64,000 nt of DNA from an uncultured Flavobacteriaceae bacterium (GTDB lineage Bacteria; Bacteroidota; Bacteroidia; Flavobacteriales; Flavobacteriaceae), in NCBI GenBank assembly GCA_947502495.1, contig CANNAC010000002.1, positions 186,001 through 250,000 of the forward strand, in the 5' to 3' direction. Below, one piece after another: positions 25,643 through 34,669 of this stretch. How positions within the stretch are numbered: position 1 is the stretch's first letter; each line of letters begins with the position of its first letter. Below the pieces are notes generated by a model. That model was not told the origin of the DNA and did not search any database. It saw only the letters and a list, made by a program, of their open reading frames with translations. The translations under genes and the position numbers were made by a program.

Positions 25643-25902
25643 TTGCTTATTTAAACTAAAGTTTAAGATAATGTAAAGATAAAATTAATCGGAAGGAAGT
25701 ACCGAAATTTACATACAAATAACAATATAGTAACATACGAATGATCATAACCCGTTTACACGCTTCAAAATAGATATGACACAATATAAATCTAATACCT
25801 AAGGACATAGCTAATGTTACATTACTGTGAATATTTAAATTTCATTTAGTTTAACTCATATTTCTAACTATATTTGTATTCTTAACTATAAACAACATAA
25901 TT

Positions 25903-27672
25903 ATGAAAAAAATTTACTTTTTATTTCTTACAGTATTAATTACAAGCTTGTCTTTTGGACAAGACCTGGTAATGACCGGGATTATTGACGGTCCTCTTCC
26001 AGGAGGTTTCCCTAAGGGAGTTGAATTTTACGTTGTAAATGACATACCTGATTTAAGTGTTTATGGAATTGAAAGAGCTGGAAATGGTGCAGCTTCGACA
26101 GGAGCACAAACATATACTTTCCCTGCAGATGCTTATCTTGCTGGAGACTATATATATATTTCTCCTGAAACTCCTTATTTTACTCAATATTTAGGAATTG
26201 CTCCAACTTATGAATTATCAACTTCTGAACTTAACAACAATGGGGATGATGCTGTATTATTATACCTAAATGGTGTTCTTAACGATGCTATTGGTGTTGC
26301 TGGTGTTGATGGTTCAGGAGAAGCTTGGGAATATTTAGACGGATGGATGTATAGAGCAGATGGTCAAGGTCCTAGCACTACTTTTGTAGCTTCAGAATGG
26401 ACATATAGTGGCGCTAATGCTTTAGATGGTTGTGATCTTGCTGATGATACTGGAATTAATGCAGATTGTGGTTCTGTTTTCCCTGTAGGAACATATACAG
26501 CAACTGCATCTACAACCCCTTCACTTGCAATAACAGCTCCTATTGATGGTAATGTTTTTGACCCTGGAACAGCTAATGTTGATATTTCTGTTAGTGTTCA
26601 AAATTTTATTATCGCTAACGGAACTGGTGATGGTCATATTCACCAAATACTAACAACTCCTTCTGGAACTTTTGATGAATTTAAATACGATACTGCACTA
26701 CAAAATATAGAGGTTGCAGATGGAGAGTCCTACACTGTTTTCATGGAACTTGTAGATAACACTAACACCCCAATTACCCCTGCTATTAGTGCAACAATTA
26801 ATTTTTCTGTAGCTGCACTAACAACAGTTACAGATATTGCTGCTTTAAGAGCAGATGTTGACGCTAATGGATCTGGTAAATTTTATGAAATAACTGGTGG
26901 TTCTTTAGTAACACATACCGATGGATTTAATGATAGAAAATGGATACAAGACACCAATATTTCTGGTGTATTAATTTTTGATGCTGCTGGAATTATTACT
27001 ACAACTTATACTGTTGGTGATATGATTTCTGGTTTAAAAGGAACAACTTCTATTAGTAATGGCGTTATACAATTTATACCAACTGAAGATTCTGGTGTAA
27101 TTGTTTCTTCAGGAAACCCCGTAATACCACAAATTATTACAATTCCTAATTTTAATGCTGCTCCTGATGATTATGAATCTGAATTAATTGCTTTTGAAAA
27201 TGTGTCTTTTGTAGAAGGTGATGGTACTGCTGTTTTTGCAACGGGATCAAATTATACATTATCTGACGGAACTAATACAGCAATAAAACGTACAGATTTC
27301 TTTGGTGCAGATTATATTGGAACGGTTATTCCTTCTACTGTATCTCCTGGTGTTGTTGGTGTTGCGGGCGAATTTAATGGAACATCTCAAATTTATGTTA
27401 GATCTCTTACAGACTTAACTTTATCTATTAATACTGTAGAAGCAAACCAATTTAATGTATTCCCTAACCCGGTTACAAATGGTTTAGTAAACATTACAAG
27501 CAAATCTAACGAAGCAATTGCTATCACTGTTTTTGATATTCTTGGGAAACAAGTAATCAACAAAACGGTTAACAATAACACCTTAAACGTTGCAGCTTTA
27601 ACTAGTGGAGTTTACATTTTAAAAGTATCTCAAAACGGAAGTATTTCTACTAAGAAATTAGTAATTAAATAA
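25903..27672 (+). CDS. Secreted T9SS protein, paralogue 1 (DUF5689-like)
   Basis: A 589-residue secreted protein. A signal peptide (MKKIYFLFLTVLITSLSFGQ) is followed by an N-terminal domain (about 21-195) shared with the next gene: LVMTGIIDGPLPGG, PKGVEFY, NGDDAVLLYLNG, AWEYLDGWMYRADG. A beta-rich domain follows, then a region like DUF5689 (about 305-500, TDIAALRADVDANGSGKFYEI and RKWIQDTNISGVLIFD), an OB-like fold found on secreted nucleases. The last 75 residues are a T9SS type A sorting domain. No nuclease catalytic domain is visible. A TATATTTG box at 25869 may be its promoter. Confidence 0.8.
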   Translation: MKKIYFLFLTVLITSLSFGQDLVMTGIIDGPLPGGFPKGVEFYVVNDIPDLSVYGIERAGNGAASTGAQTYTFPADAYLAGDYIYISPETPYFTQYLGIAPTYELSTSELNNNGDDAVLLYLNGVLNDAIGVAGVDGSGEAWEYLDGWMYRADGQGPSTTFVASEWTYSGANALDGCDLADDTGINADCGSVFPVGTYTATASTTPSLAITAPIDGNVFDPGTANVDISVSVQNFIIANGTGDGHIHQILTTPSGTFDEFKYDTALQNIEVADGESYTVFMELVDNTNTPITPAISATINFSVAALTTVTDIAALRADVDANGSGKFYEITGGSLVTHTDGFNDRKWIQDTNISGVLIFDAAGIITTTYTVGDMISGLKGTTSISNGVIQFIPTEDSGVIVSSGNPVIPQIITIPNFNAAPDDYESELIAFENVSFVEGDGTAVFATGSNYTLSDGTNTAIKRTDFFGADYIGTVIPSTVSPGVVGVAGEFNGTSQIYVRSLTDLTLSINTVEANQFNVFPNPVTNGLVNITSKSNEAIAITVFDILGKQVINKTVNNNTLNVAALTSGVYILKVSQNGSISTKKLVIK

Positions 27673-27695
27673 CACCAATATTAAGTTATTGTTAA

Positions 27696-27728
27696 AAGGC
27701 TGGTATTCATTTACCAGTCTTTTTTTTT
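27696..27728 (+). terminator. Terminator between the paralogous T9SS genes
   Basis: GGCTGGTA pairs with TACCAGTC around TTCATT with one wobble pair and is followed by a long T-run. Confidence 0.8.
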
Positions 27729-27732
27729 GTAA

Positions 27733-27740
27733 TATCTTTG
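27733..27740 (+). promoter_or_regulatory. Promoter -7 box of T9SS paralogue 2
   Basis: TATCTTTG lies just past the terminator of the upstream gene. Initiation would be near 27746, giving a leader of about 80 nt with two hairpins. No clear -33 TTG is visible. Confidence 0.5.
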
Positions 27741-27743
27741 TCA

Positions 27744-27800
27744 AAACAACCTGAGGAGGTTGTTTAATATTATATAAATAAATGGCATAAAATTTGCCAT
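27744..27800 (+). promoter_or_regulatory. Two-hairpin 5' leader of T9SS paralogue 2
   Basis: AAACAACCT and AGGTTGTTT form a 9-bp stem with a GAGG loop at 27744-27765, and ATGGCA and TGCCAT form a second stem at 27782-27800. They lie between the promoter box and the start codon at 27826 and may affect stability or translation. It does not match a riboswitch I recognise. Confidence 0.45.
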
Positions 27801-27825
27801 ATTAACTCTAAAAAAACAACACATT

Positions 27826-28659
27826 ATGACAAAAATCTACTTTTTATTATTTACAATATTAATGAGTCTTCCTTCCATTGGACAAGACTTAGTAATTACA
27901 GGAGTTTTTGATGCTCCCTTAACTGGAGGAACACCAAAAGGTGTTGAGCTTCGTGCATTAGCAGACGTTGCAGACCTAAGTATCTATGGTATTGGTAGTG
28001 CAAATAATGGTGGTGGATCAGACGGTGAAGAATTTACTTTTCCTGCTGTTGCTTTAGCTGCTGGAACATATATATATGTTGCCTCTGAAAGCCCACAATT
28101 TACAAGTTTCTTTGGTTTTGCTCCTGATTATGTATCTAGTGCAATGGGTATTAATGGTGATGATGCAGTAGAATTATTTACAAACGGATCTGTTACGGAT
28201 ACTTTTGGAGACATAAGTGTAGATGGAAGTGGAGAATCTTGGGATTATTTAGACGGTTGGGCTTACAGAATTAACAATACTGGCCCTGATGGCACAACCT
28301 TTGTTCTAGCTAATTGGACCTTTAGTGGAACTAATAGTTTTGATGGTGAAACCACTAATGCTTCAGCTGCAACACCAATGCCAATTGGAACATATGCAAA
28401 CAGTACGTTATCTACAGAAGTTTTTTCTGGTGCTAATTTCACTATTTTCCCTAACCCAACATCTAACGGAAAGGTTAACATTAAAACAAGCAACAACGGA
28501 GCGGTACAAGTTTCTGTTTTTGATGTTTTAGGAAAACAAGTATTAGCAAAAAACGTTACGAACCAAACTTTAAATGTTTCTAACTTAAACGCTGGAATGT
28601 ATATTTTAAAGTTAACGCAAAACGGAAATAGTACTACTAAAAAATTAGTAATTAACTAA
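27826..28659 (+). CDS. Secreted T9SS protein, paralogue 2
   Basis: A 277-residue shorter relative of the preceding gene. It keeps the signal peptide (MTKIYFLLFTILMSLPSIGQ), the N-terminal domain (LVITGVFDAPLTGG, PKGVELR, GINGDDAVELFTNG, SWDYLDGWAYRINN) and the T9SS sorting domain (FTIFPNPTSNGKVNI, VFDVLGKQVLAK, GMYILKLTQNG), but lacks the DUF5689-like middle. The pair arose by tandem duplication with gain or loss of the middle. It has its own promoter and terminator. The function of the shared domain is unknown; it recalls lamin-tail-like domains of secreted proteins. Confidence 0.82.
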   Translation: MTKIYFLLFTILMSLPSIGQDLVITGVFDAPLTGGTPKGVELRALADVADLSIYGIGSANNGGGSDGEEFTFPAVALAAGTYIYVASESPQFTSFFGFAPDYVSSAMGINGDDAVELFTNGSVTDTFGDISVDGSGESWDYLDGWAYRINNTGPDGTTFVLANWTFSGTNSFDGETTNASAATPMPIGTYANSTLSTEVFSGANFTIFPNPTSNGKVNIKTSNNGAVQVSVFDVLGKQVLAKNVTNQTLNVSNLNAGMYILKLTQNGNSTTKKLVIN

Positions 28660-28677
28660 TTTCCTTTTTACAACCTA

Positions 28678-28711
28678 TAAAAAGCGTTGCTCTATAGAGT
28701 AACGCTTTTTT
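28678..28711 (+). terminator. Terminator of T9SS paralogue 2
   Basis: AAAAAGCGTT pairs with AACGCTTTTT around a CTCTATAGAG inner stem-loop and is followed by T residues. Confidence 0.85.
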
Positions 28712-28719
28712 ATTTTACA

Positions 28720-28727
28720 TACTTTTG
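28720..28727 (+). promoter_or_regulatory. Promoter -7 box of the LuxE-like gene
   Basis: TACTTTTG lies directly after the preceding terminator and 17 bp before ATG 28745, implying a leader of only about 12 nt. Confidence 0.5.
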
Positions 28728-28744
28728 TGCTCCATACAAAACTC

Positions 28745-29725
28745 ATGATAAACGCCAAAGATATATTTAGCATCCAAAACCAAACGGAATTTGAAAATGT
28801 AGCATTAGCCGTTTTTAAATTTCAGTTTGAAAACAATGCCATATATCGTTCTTTTTGCGATTTATTATACATCCATCCAAGTGATGTAAAACATATTGCT
28901 GATATTCCTTTCTTACCGATTTCCTTTTTTAAAACCCATGAAATTTTAAGTACTTCGGAAGAAATTCAGGAAACATTTACAAGTAGTGGTACCACAGGAA
29001 GTGTTACCAGTAAACATCAAGTTACTAATATTTCTATTTACGAAGAAAGCTTTTTAAAAGGTTTTAAACACTTTTACGGAAATATCGAGGAATATACCAT
29101 TCTTGCGTTACTACCCAATTACCTAGAGCGTGAAGGCTCTTCATTAGTTTATATGGTTAATGATTTAATTGAAAAATCTAACAAACCAGAAAGTGGCTTT
29201 TATTTAAATAATCTTTCCGCTTTAAAAAGCAAATTAGAAACCTTAGATAAACAAGGCGAAAAGGTATTACTTATTGGTGTTTCTTTCGCTCTATTAAATT
29301 TAGTAGAAAGTCATTCCTTTGCATTAAAAAACACCATCATCATGGAAACTGGAGGCATGAAAGGAAGACGGAAAGAATTAATACGAGAAGAATTACACGA
29401 CATTTTAAAACAAGGATTTGGTGTACAAAACATCCATAGTGAATATGGTATGACCGAATTATTAAGCCAAGCATATTCTATTGGGAATGGTGTTTTTAAA
29501 TGTCCAAATTGGATGCGCGTGCTAACTCGGGATACCGAAGATGCTTTATCGATACAAGCACCTGGGAAAACTGGCGGACTAAACGTAATCGATTTAGCAA
29601 ATATAAATTCCTGTTCTTTTATAGCAACCCAAGATTTAGCAAAAGTAAGCAACAATGGTTCTTTTGAAATACTAGGAAGATTTGACAATAGTGATATTAG
29701 AGGCTGTAACCTGATGGTATTATAA
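28745..29725 (+). CDS. LuxE/acyl-protein synthetase family protein
   Basis: A 326-residue member of the LuxE and PaaK-like adenylate-forming group. The phosphate-binding motif TFTSSGTTGSVTSKHQV is near 78, and a second block MTELLSQAYSIGNGVFKCP holds the family's YGMTE. LuxE activates fatty acids as acyl-AMP; no other lux genes are present, so bioluminescence is not implied. Bacteroidetes often encode this enzyme alone, sometimes near surface-glycan genes. The start is ATG 28745 because the longer frame begins at a TTG inside the promoter box. The YHS gene is 51 bp downstream. Confidence 0.82.
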   Translation: MINAKDIFSIQNQTEFENVALAVFKFQFENNAIYRSFCDLLYIHPSDVKHIADIPFLPISFFKTHEILSTSEEIQETFTSSGTTGSVTSKHQVTNISIYEESFLKGFKHFYGNIEEYTILALLPNYLEREGSSLVYMVNDLIEKSNKPESGFYLNNLSALKSKLETLDKQGEKVLLIGVSFALLNLVESHSFALKNTIIMETGGMKGRRKELIREELHDILKQGFGVQNIHSEYGMTELLSQAYSIGNGVFKCPNWMRVLTRDTEDALSIQAPGKTGGLNVIDLANINSCSFIATQDLAKVSNNGSFEILGRFDNSDIRGCNLMVL

Positions 29726-29776
29726 TTCCCTTATGTAATTAGTCTTTGATTCAAACGACTCATAAAAAAACAACTT

Positions 29777-30217
29777 ATGAGAACGCTTATCTTTTTATTT
29801 TTTATCACAACAGGAACTATATCTGCACAACAAATAGATTATAACACAAAAAAAGGTGTTGCTGTAGCAGGTTATGATGTTGTTGCATACTTTAACAACG
29901 AAGCTGTAGAAGGGAACAAAAAATACACCACAGAAAAAGATGGTGTAACCTATTTATTTTCTTCTGAAAAAAATCAAAATATTTTTATTGAAAATCCTGA
30001 AAATTACATGCCTCAATACGGAGGTTATTGCGCCTATGCGGTAGCTGTAAAATCCAAAAAAGTATCTATAGACCCGGAAACTTTTGAGATTCGTGATGGA
30101 AAACTATACCTTTTCTATAATGCTTGGGGAACAAACACCTTAGAACTTTGGAATGCAGAAAACCCGAACGATCTAAAAAGGAAAGCGGACAACAATTGGG
30201 AAAAAATAAAACAATAA
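29777..30217 (+). CDS. Secreted YHS-domain protein
   Basis: A 146-residue protein with a signal peptide (MRTLIFLFFITTGTISAQ) and a YHS-like domain (KKGVAVAGYDVVAYFNNEAVEGNKKYTTE, then YLFSSEKNQNIFIENPENYMPQYGGYCAYAVA). YHS domains are small and are linked to metal binding; the YGGYCAYAV block is typical of the periplasmic group. The final part resembles KLYLFYNAWGTNTLELW of the same group. It is separated from the upstream LuxE-like gene by 51 bp and has its own terminator. The exact role is unknown. Confidence 0.85.
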   Translation: MRTLIFLFFITTGTISAQQIDYNTKKGVAVAGYDVVAYFNNEAVEGNKKYTTEKDGVTYLFSSEKNQNIFIENPENYMPQYGGYCAYAVAVKSKKVSIDPETFEIRDGKLYLFYNAWGTNTLELWNAENPNDLKRKADNNWEKIKQ

Positions 30218-30302
30218 TACTGTAAGTATTAAAAAAGAATACCGACTATATAATTGCTAAGAAAAAGAAAAATTAGTTTTTTAGTAAATTGGTTAGTTTT
30301 TA

Positions 30303-30338
30303 AAGCCTGATTATGAAAATAGTCAGGCTTCTTTTTTT
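30303..30338 (+). terminator. Terminator of the YHS gene
   Basis: AAGCCTGA pairs with TCAGGCTT, followed by CTTTTTTT. Confidence 0.78.
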
Positions 30339-30367
30339 ACAAATTTTCGAGTTTTGATTTAAAAGAA

Positions 30368-30404
30368 AAATCCTTCTTCCCTTAATAAAAAGGAAGAAGG
30401 ATTT
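30368..30404 (-). terminator. Terminator of tyrS
   Basis: A perfect 13-bp stem, AAATCCTTCTTCC with GGAAGAAGGATTT, lies just past the tyrS stop, with T residues on the minus strand. Confidence 0.8.
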
Positions 30405-30424
30405 GAAATAATAGCGATAAAAAA

Positions 30425-31732
30425 TTAAACCGCTTTTATAATATAGGTATTACGTTTTCCTTTATTAATAACAACATAAGTTCCATTAATTAAGTCTTCG
30501 TTAGTAATCTTATAGTCTTCTTTAACCTTTTCTTTGTTGACTGCAACCGAATTTTCTTTTAAAGCTCTTCGCGCTTCTCCATTCGATGCTAAAAAGTTCG
30601 TTTGTGCAGCTAACGCAGCAATCATATCTAAACCTTCTTCCATTTCTTGCTTAGAAACTTCTGCTAGAGGTACACCTTCAAAAACATCTAAAAAAGTGTT
30701 TTCATCCAAAGTATTTATATCTTCTTTAAAAGACTTACTAAATAAAATATTAGAAGCTTTTTCTGCATTTTCAAAATCCGATTTAGAATGCACTAATGTG
30801 GTAACTTCTTCTGCTAGTCGTTTTTGTAATAAACGCACGTGAGGCATTTCTTTATGCTCTACAATTAAAGCATCGATAGTATCTTTATCTAAAAAGGTAA
30901 ATATTTTAATATACTTTTCGGCATCTTCATCACTTGTGTTTAACCAAAATTGGTAAAACTTATATACCGAAGTCTTATCGGTATCTAACCAAATGTTTCC
31001 TCCTTCACTTTTACCAAATTTAGAACCATCTGCTTTGGTTATTAAAGGACAGGTCATGGCATAAGCTTTCGCTTCTTGGCCAACGTTCATACGTCTTACT
31101 AACTCTGTTCCTGTAGTAATGTTTCCCCATTGGTCACTTCCTCCCATTTGCAACAAACAATTGTGTTGTTTGTATAAGTGGTAAAAATCATATCCTTGAA
31201 TTAATTGGTAAGTAAACTCTGTAAAAGACATACCAACGTTTCCTTCTTCACCAGACAAACGTTTCTTTACCGAATCTTTTGCCATCATGTAGTTCACGGT
31301 AATTCGTTTACCAACATCACGTGCAAAGTCTATAAAGCTAAATGTTTTCATCCAATCGTAGTTATTCACTAAAATTGGAGCATTTTTTTCTTCCGAAGAA
31401 AAGTTAAGAAAACGAGATAATACGCTTTTAATTCCTGCAACATTATGGTTTAAGGTCGCTTCGTCTAGTAAATTACGCTCATCGCTTTTACCAGAAGGAT
31501 CCCCAATCATTCCTGTTGCACCACCAACCAACGCAATTGGTTTATGTCCTGCTTTTTCTAAATGCATTAATAAAATAATAGGAACTAAACTACCAATATG
31601 CAACGAATCTGATGTTGGATCAAAACCAATATAAGCCGTTGTCATCTCTTTATTTAATTGCTCTTCTGTTCCGGGCATGATATCATGTACCATTCCTCTC
31701 CACGTTAATTCTTCTACTATATTATAGTTCAT
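30425..31732 (-). CDS. tyrS: Tyrosyl-tRNA synthetase
   Basis: A 435-residue class I aminoacyl-tRNA synthetase that charges tRNA-Tyr. The HIGH-type motif is [14 protein letters not shown] near 38-51, the tyrosine pocket includes [24 protein letters not shown] (shown here only as a position near 178-201), and the KMSKS equivalent is KFGKS near 241. A C-terminal S4-like RNA-binding domain (about 365-435) is present. Length is standard. The gene is single and its start faces the divergent epimerase gene. Confidence 0.97.
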   Translation of the reverse strand: MNYNIVEELTWRGMVHDIMPGTEEQLNKEMTTAYIGFDPTSDSLHIGSLVPIILLMHLEKAGHKPIALVGGATGMIGDPSGKSDERNLLDEATLNHNVAGIKSVLSRFLNFSSEEKNAPILVNNYDWMKTFSFIDFARDVGKRITVNYMMAKDSVKKRLSGEEGNVGMSFTEFTYQLIQGYDFYHLYKQHNCLLQMGGSDQWGNITTGTELVRRMNVGQEAKAYAMTCPLITKADGSKFGKSEGGNIWLDTDKTSVYKFYQFWLNTSDEDAEKYIKIFTFLDKDTIDALIVEHKEMPHVRLLQKRLAEEVTTLVHSKSDFENAEKASNILFSKSFKEDINTLDENTFLDVFEGVPLAEVSKQEMEEGLDMIAALAAQTNFLASNGEARRALKENSVAVNKEKVKEDYKITNEDLINGTYVVINKGKRNTYIIKAV

Positions 31733-31807
31733 TTCTTGTATATTATTCTAAAGTCTAGCAAAGATATGTTTATCCTTCAAAAGAGGAAAGAGAATAACAA
31801 AAAAGAC

Positions 31808-31815
31808 TATTTTTG
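31808..31815 (+). promoter_or_regulatory. Promoter -7 box directly before the epimerase start
   Basis: TATTTTTG ends four bases before ATG 31820, so transcription would start at or just inside the start codon. It mirrors the arrangement at 22788. Confidence 0.45.
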
Positions 31816-31819
31816 TTTT

Positions 31820-32827
31820 ATGATTTTAGTTACAGGAGGAACAGGTTTAGTAGGATCACATCTGCTTTATGAATTGGTTAAAGACAACCAAAAGGTTCGC
31901 GCTATCTATAGAAGTGAAGAAAAACTACAGATGGTAAAAAAAGTATTTTCCTATTTTACGGAAGATGTTTCCACGCTTTTTAATAAGATAGAATGGATGG
32001 AAGCCGATATATTAGACGTTCCACTTTTAACTCATGCTTTTCAAGACATAACAAAGGTATATCACTGTGCAGCGCTTATTTCTTTCGACCCAAAAGAGTA
32101 TCATAAACTTAGAAAAACCAATATTGAAGGGACTGCAAATATTGTTAATTTATGCATTTCTAATACTATTGAAAAGCTGTGTTATGTTAGTTCTATTGCT
32201 ACGCTAGGAAATAATGAAGACAATAGTTTTATTGACGAAGAAACGTTTTGGAATCCGGAAGGAGAAAATAACGTGTATGGCATTACAAAATATGGCGCAG
32301 AAATGGAAGTTTGGCGTGGTACTCAAGAAGGATTAGATGCGATAATAGTAAATCCTGGAATTATTATAGGTGCTGGTTTTTGGAATTCTGGTAGCGGATT
32401 ACTCTTTAAAAAGGTACATAATAAACTTCGATATTACGTTACTGGAACTACTGGATATGTTGACGTTAAAGATGTTGTAACCGTTATGTTACACCTCATG
32501 CAAAGCAATATTATAAACCAACGTTTTGTTCTAGTAGCTAAAAATTTAAGCTTTCAACAGGTAACAGAAATGACCGCTAAATACCTAAAAGTGAAAGCGC
32601 CGCAAAAACGAGCTTCTTCATTACTGCTTGAAATAGTTTGGCGTGCAGATTGGTTAAAAAGTTTTTTAACTGGAAAGCCAAGAAGCTTAACAAAACAAAA
32701 TGCTACAACTGCTTTAACGATTACAAATTATGATAACCAAAAAATTATAAAGGCTTTAGATTTTAAATTTATACCGATAGAAAAAAGTATAGAACAAGTT
32801 GCAGAACTATTTTTAATAGAAGTTTAA
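31820..32827 (+). CDS. NAD-dependent epimerase/dehydratase family protein
   Basis: A 335-residue extended short-chain dehydrogenase. The start ATG 31820 gives MILVTGGTGLVGSHLLYEL, with the NAD-binding GxxGxxG at the very N terminus; the longer frame adds 28 unlikely residues. The active-site YxxxK is YGITKYGAE (about 152-160), with a Ser in SSIATLGNN before it. The substrate is unknown: a sugar nucleotide, a flavonol-like or a 3-beta-hydroxysteroid-like compound are all options. It is convergent with the DUF4296 gene, one base apart. Confidence 0.85.
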   Translation: MILVTGGTGLVGSHLLYELVKDNQKVRAIYRSEEKLQMVKKVFSYFTEDVSTLFNKIEWMEADILDVPLLTHAFQDITKVYHCAALISFDPKEYHKLRKTNIEGTANIVNLCISNTIEKLCYVSSIATLGNNEDNSFIDEETFWNPEGENNVYGITKYGAEMEVWRGTQEGLDAIIVNPGIIIGAGFWNSGSGLLFKKVHNKLRYYVTGTTGYVDVKDVVTVMLHLMQSNIINQRFVLVAKNLSFQQVTEMTAKYLKVKAPQKRASSLLLEIVWRADWLKSFLTGKPRSLTKQNATTALTITNYDNQKIIKALDFKFIPIEKSIEQVAELFLIEV

Positions 32828-32828
32828 T

Positions 32829-33314
32829 CTACTCCGGTTTTATTGATGTTTTTTTATTCTTTTTAGCCAGTGCATTATTCATGGACGTCTCTTTCTTTGC
32901 GACTTCCTCAGGGCTTAATTTTGTTTCTGCCCGTTTTATAGAATCTAATCTTCTCTTTTCCTTCGTTTCTTTTTTATCTAACGCGGTGTACACTACTTTT
33001 AACTTGGTTAAGCTATCTCTAACTCGCTTGTAGATGTCTTCGTATGTTTCTGGGTGATAGGTGTAGTAGTAATTACTCGAAGCAAACTGGGCACTATCTA
33101 TTTGATGCTTTTCATAAATATGCGCTTCTAATTGAACACCATTTTCTTCAAGTACTGTTCTATTTACTCCTTTTGCAGAACTATATACAGACATATCCAC
33201 AATCACACGAACCATTTTATCTTTAGAAATAAGATTATCCGGTTTCTTTGGTTTGTTCTGGCTAAAACAAGACACTAATAATAGTACCAAGCATGTATAT
33301 AATACGTTTTTCAT
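32829..33314 (-). CDS. DUF4296 lipoprotein
   Basis: A 161-residue lipoprotein with signal and lipobox MKNVLYTCLVLLLVSCFSQ (LVSC). The DUF4296 core is visible in KPDNLISKDKMVRVIVDMSVY and HQIDSAQFASSNYYYTYHPETYEDIY. The tail is charged (KKETKEKRRLDSIKRAETKL). The family is restricted to Bacteroidetes and has no known function. Its ATG overlaps the stop of the dihydroorotase gene by one base (TAATG), so translation is coupled. Confidence 0.88.
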   Translation of the reverse strand: MKNVLYTCLVLLLVSCFSQNKPKKPDNLISKDKMVRVIVDMSVYSSAKGVNRTVLEENGVQLEAHIYEKHQIDSAQFASSNYYYTYHPETYEDIYKRVRDSLTKLKVVYTALDKKETKEKRRLDSIKRAETKLSPEEVAKKETSMNNALAKKNKKTSIKPE

Positions 33315-34660
33315 TATCTATTAAATGTTAATTGTTTCGCCGCTTTAACATCATAAAACTTAAAGTTTTTATAGGCTAAACTTCCATTTACAAAAGTGTG
33401 AGTAATTCTAGATTTGAAGGTAGTGCCTTCAAAAGGAGACCAACCACATTTGTATAAAATATTATCTTTTTTTACGGTCCAAGGATTACTTAAATCTACC
33501 AGTACTAAATCTGCAAAGTAGCCTTCTTTTATATATCCACGTTTTTCAACTTGAAATAAGATAGCAGGATTATGGCACATTTTTTCGACCAACTTCTCTA
33601 ACGATATTTTTCCTCTATGATGCATTTCAAGCATTGCAGGAAGTGCATGCTGTACTAATGGTCCGCCAGAAGGTGCTTTGGTGTACACATTATTCTTTTC
33701 TTCTAAAGTATGTGGTGCGTGATCTGTTGCTATAACGTCTATTCTATCGTCTAACAAGGCTTTCCATAAACCATCTTTATCTTTTTGAGATTTCACTGCA
33801 GGATTCCATTTTATGAAAGTCCCCTTTGCATCATAATCTTCATCTGTAAACCATAAGTGATGCACACAAACCTCAGCGGTAATTTTTTTATCTTTTAACG
33901 GAATCTTATTGGTAAACAAACTCGTTTCCTTCGCTGTAGAAAGATGAAAAACATGCAGTCTAGCTCCCGTTTTTTTAGCAAGTTCTATTGCCTTAGACGA
34001 AGAGATATAACAAGCCTCTTCACTTCTAATATCTGGATGATGCTTTAATGGGATATCATCACCAAACTCTTCCATATATTTGGCTAGATTATTTTTAATT
34101 GTTCCTTCGTCTTCACAATGCACCGCAATAAGCAGTTTTGTGCTAGAAAATATTTTTTCTAAAACTTCTGGATTATCTACCAACATATTTCCTGTAGACG
34201 AACCTAAAAACAGTTTTAAAGCTGCCACTTGTTTCGGATCTACTTTTAAAATTTCTTCTAGATTATCATTGGTACCACCAAACATAAAAGAATAATTAGC
34301 CGACGACGTTTTTGAAGCTATTTCAAATTTTTCGTTAAGCTTTTCTATGGTTGTTGTTTGCGGATTGGTATTTGGCATTTCTATAAAAGAGGTAATCCCA
34401 CCAGCAATTGCAGCTTTAGATTCCGTTTCTATATTTGCTTTCTGCGTTAATCCTGGTTCTCTAAAATGTACTTGATCATCAATAACACCAGGAAGTAAGT
34501 AATTACCTTCTGCATCAAAAATGTGAACATCAGCAGATTTCGCACTAATAGATTCACTTATCTCTTTAATGTATTCGCCTTCTATAAGAATATCACCATG
34601 AAAGATAGTTCCTTCATTCACAATCTTTGCGTTCTTAATAAGTGTTTGTTTGTATTGCAT
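33314..34660 (-). CDS. pyrC: Dihydroorotase
   Basis: A 448-residue amidohydrolase for the third step of pyrimidine synthesis, ring closure of carbamoyl aspartate. Metal ligands appear in DDQVHFREPGLTQKA (about 61-75), the likely carbamylated Lys in AALKLFLGSSTGN, His residues in VHCEDEG and LHVFHLST, and Asp in VIATDHAPHTLEEK. The sequence belongs to the longer class (type I-like), about 100 residues longer than E. coli PyrC. It sits in an operon after the glycosyltransferase (9 bp) and before DUF4296 (1-bp overlap). Confidence 0.92.
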   Translation of the reverse strand: MQYKQTLIKNAKIVNEGTIFHGDILIEGEYIKEISESISAKSADVHIFDAEGNYLLPGVIDDQVHFREPGLTQKANIETESKAAIAGGITSFIEMPNTNPQTTTIEKLNEKFEIASKTSSANYSFMFGGTNDNLEEILKVDPKQVAALKLFLGSSTGNMLVDNPEVLEKIFSSTKLLIAVHCEDEGTIKNNLAKYMEEFGDDIPLKHHPDIRSEEACYISSSKAIELAKKTGARLHVFHLSTAKETSLFTNKIPLKDKKITAEVCVHHLWFTDEDYDAKGTFIKWNPAVKSQKDKDGLWKALLDDRIDVIATDHAPHTLEEKNNVYTKAPSGGPLVQHALPAMLEMHHRGKISLEKLVEKMCHNPAILFQVEKRGYIKEGYFADLVLVDLSNPWTVKKDNILYKCGWSPFEGTTFKSRITHTFVNGSLAYKNFKFYDVKAAKQLTFNR

Positions 34661-34669
34661 GTCTTAATT

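Noticed and set aside
28745-29725. Bioluminescence operon
   Set aside because: The LuxE-like gene stands without luxA, luxB, luxC or luxD; LuxE relatives without light production are usual in this phylum.
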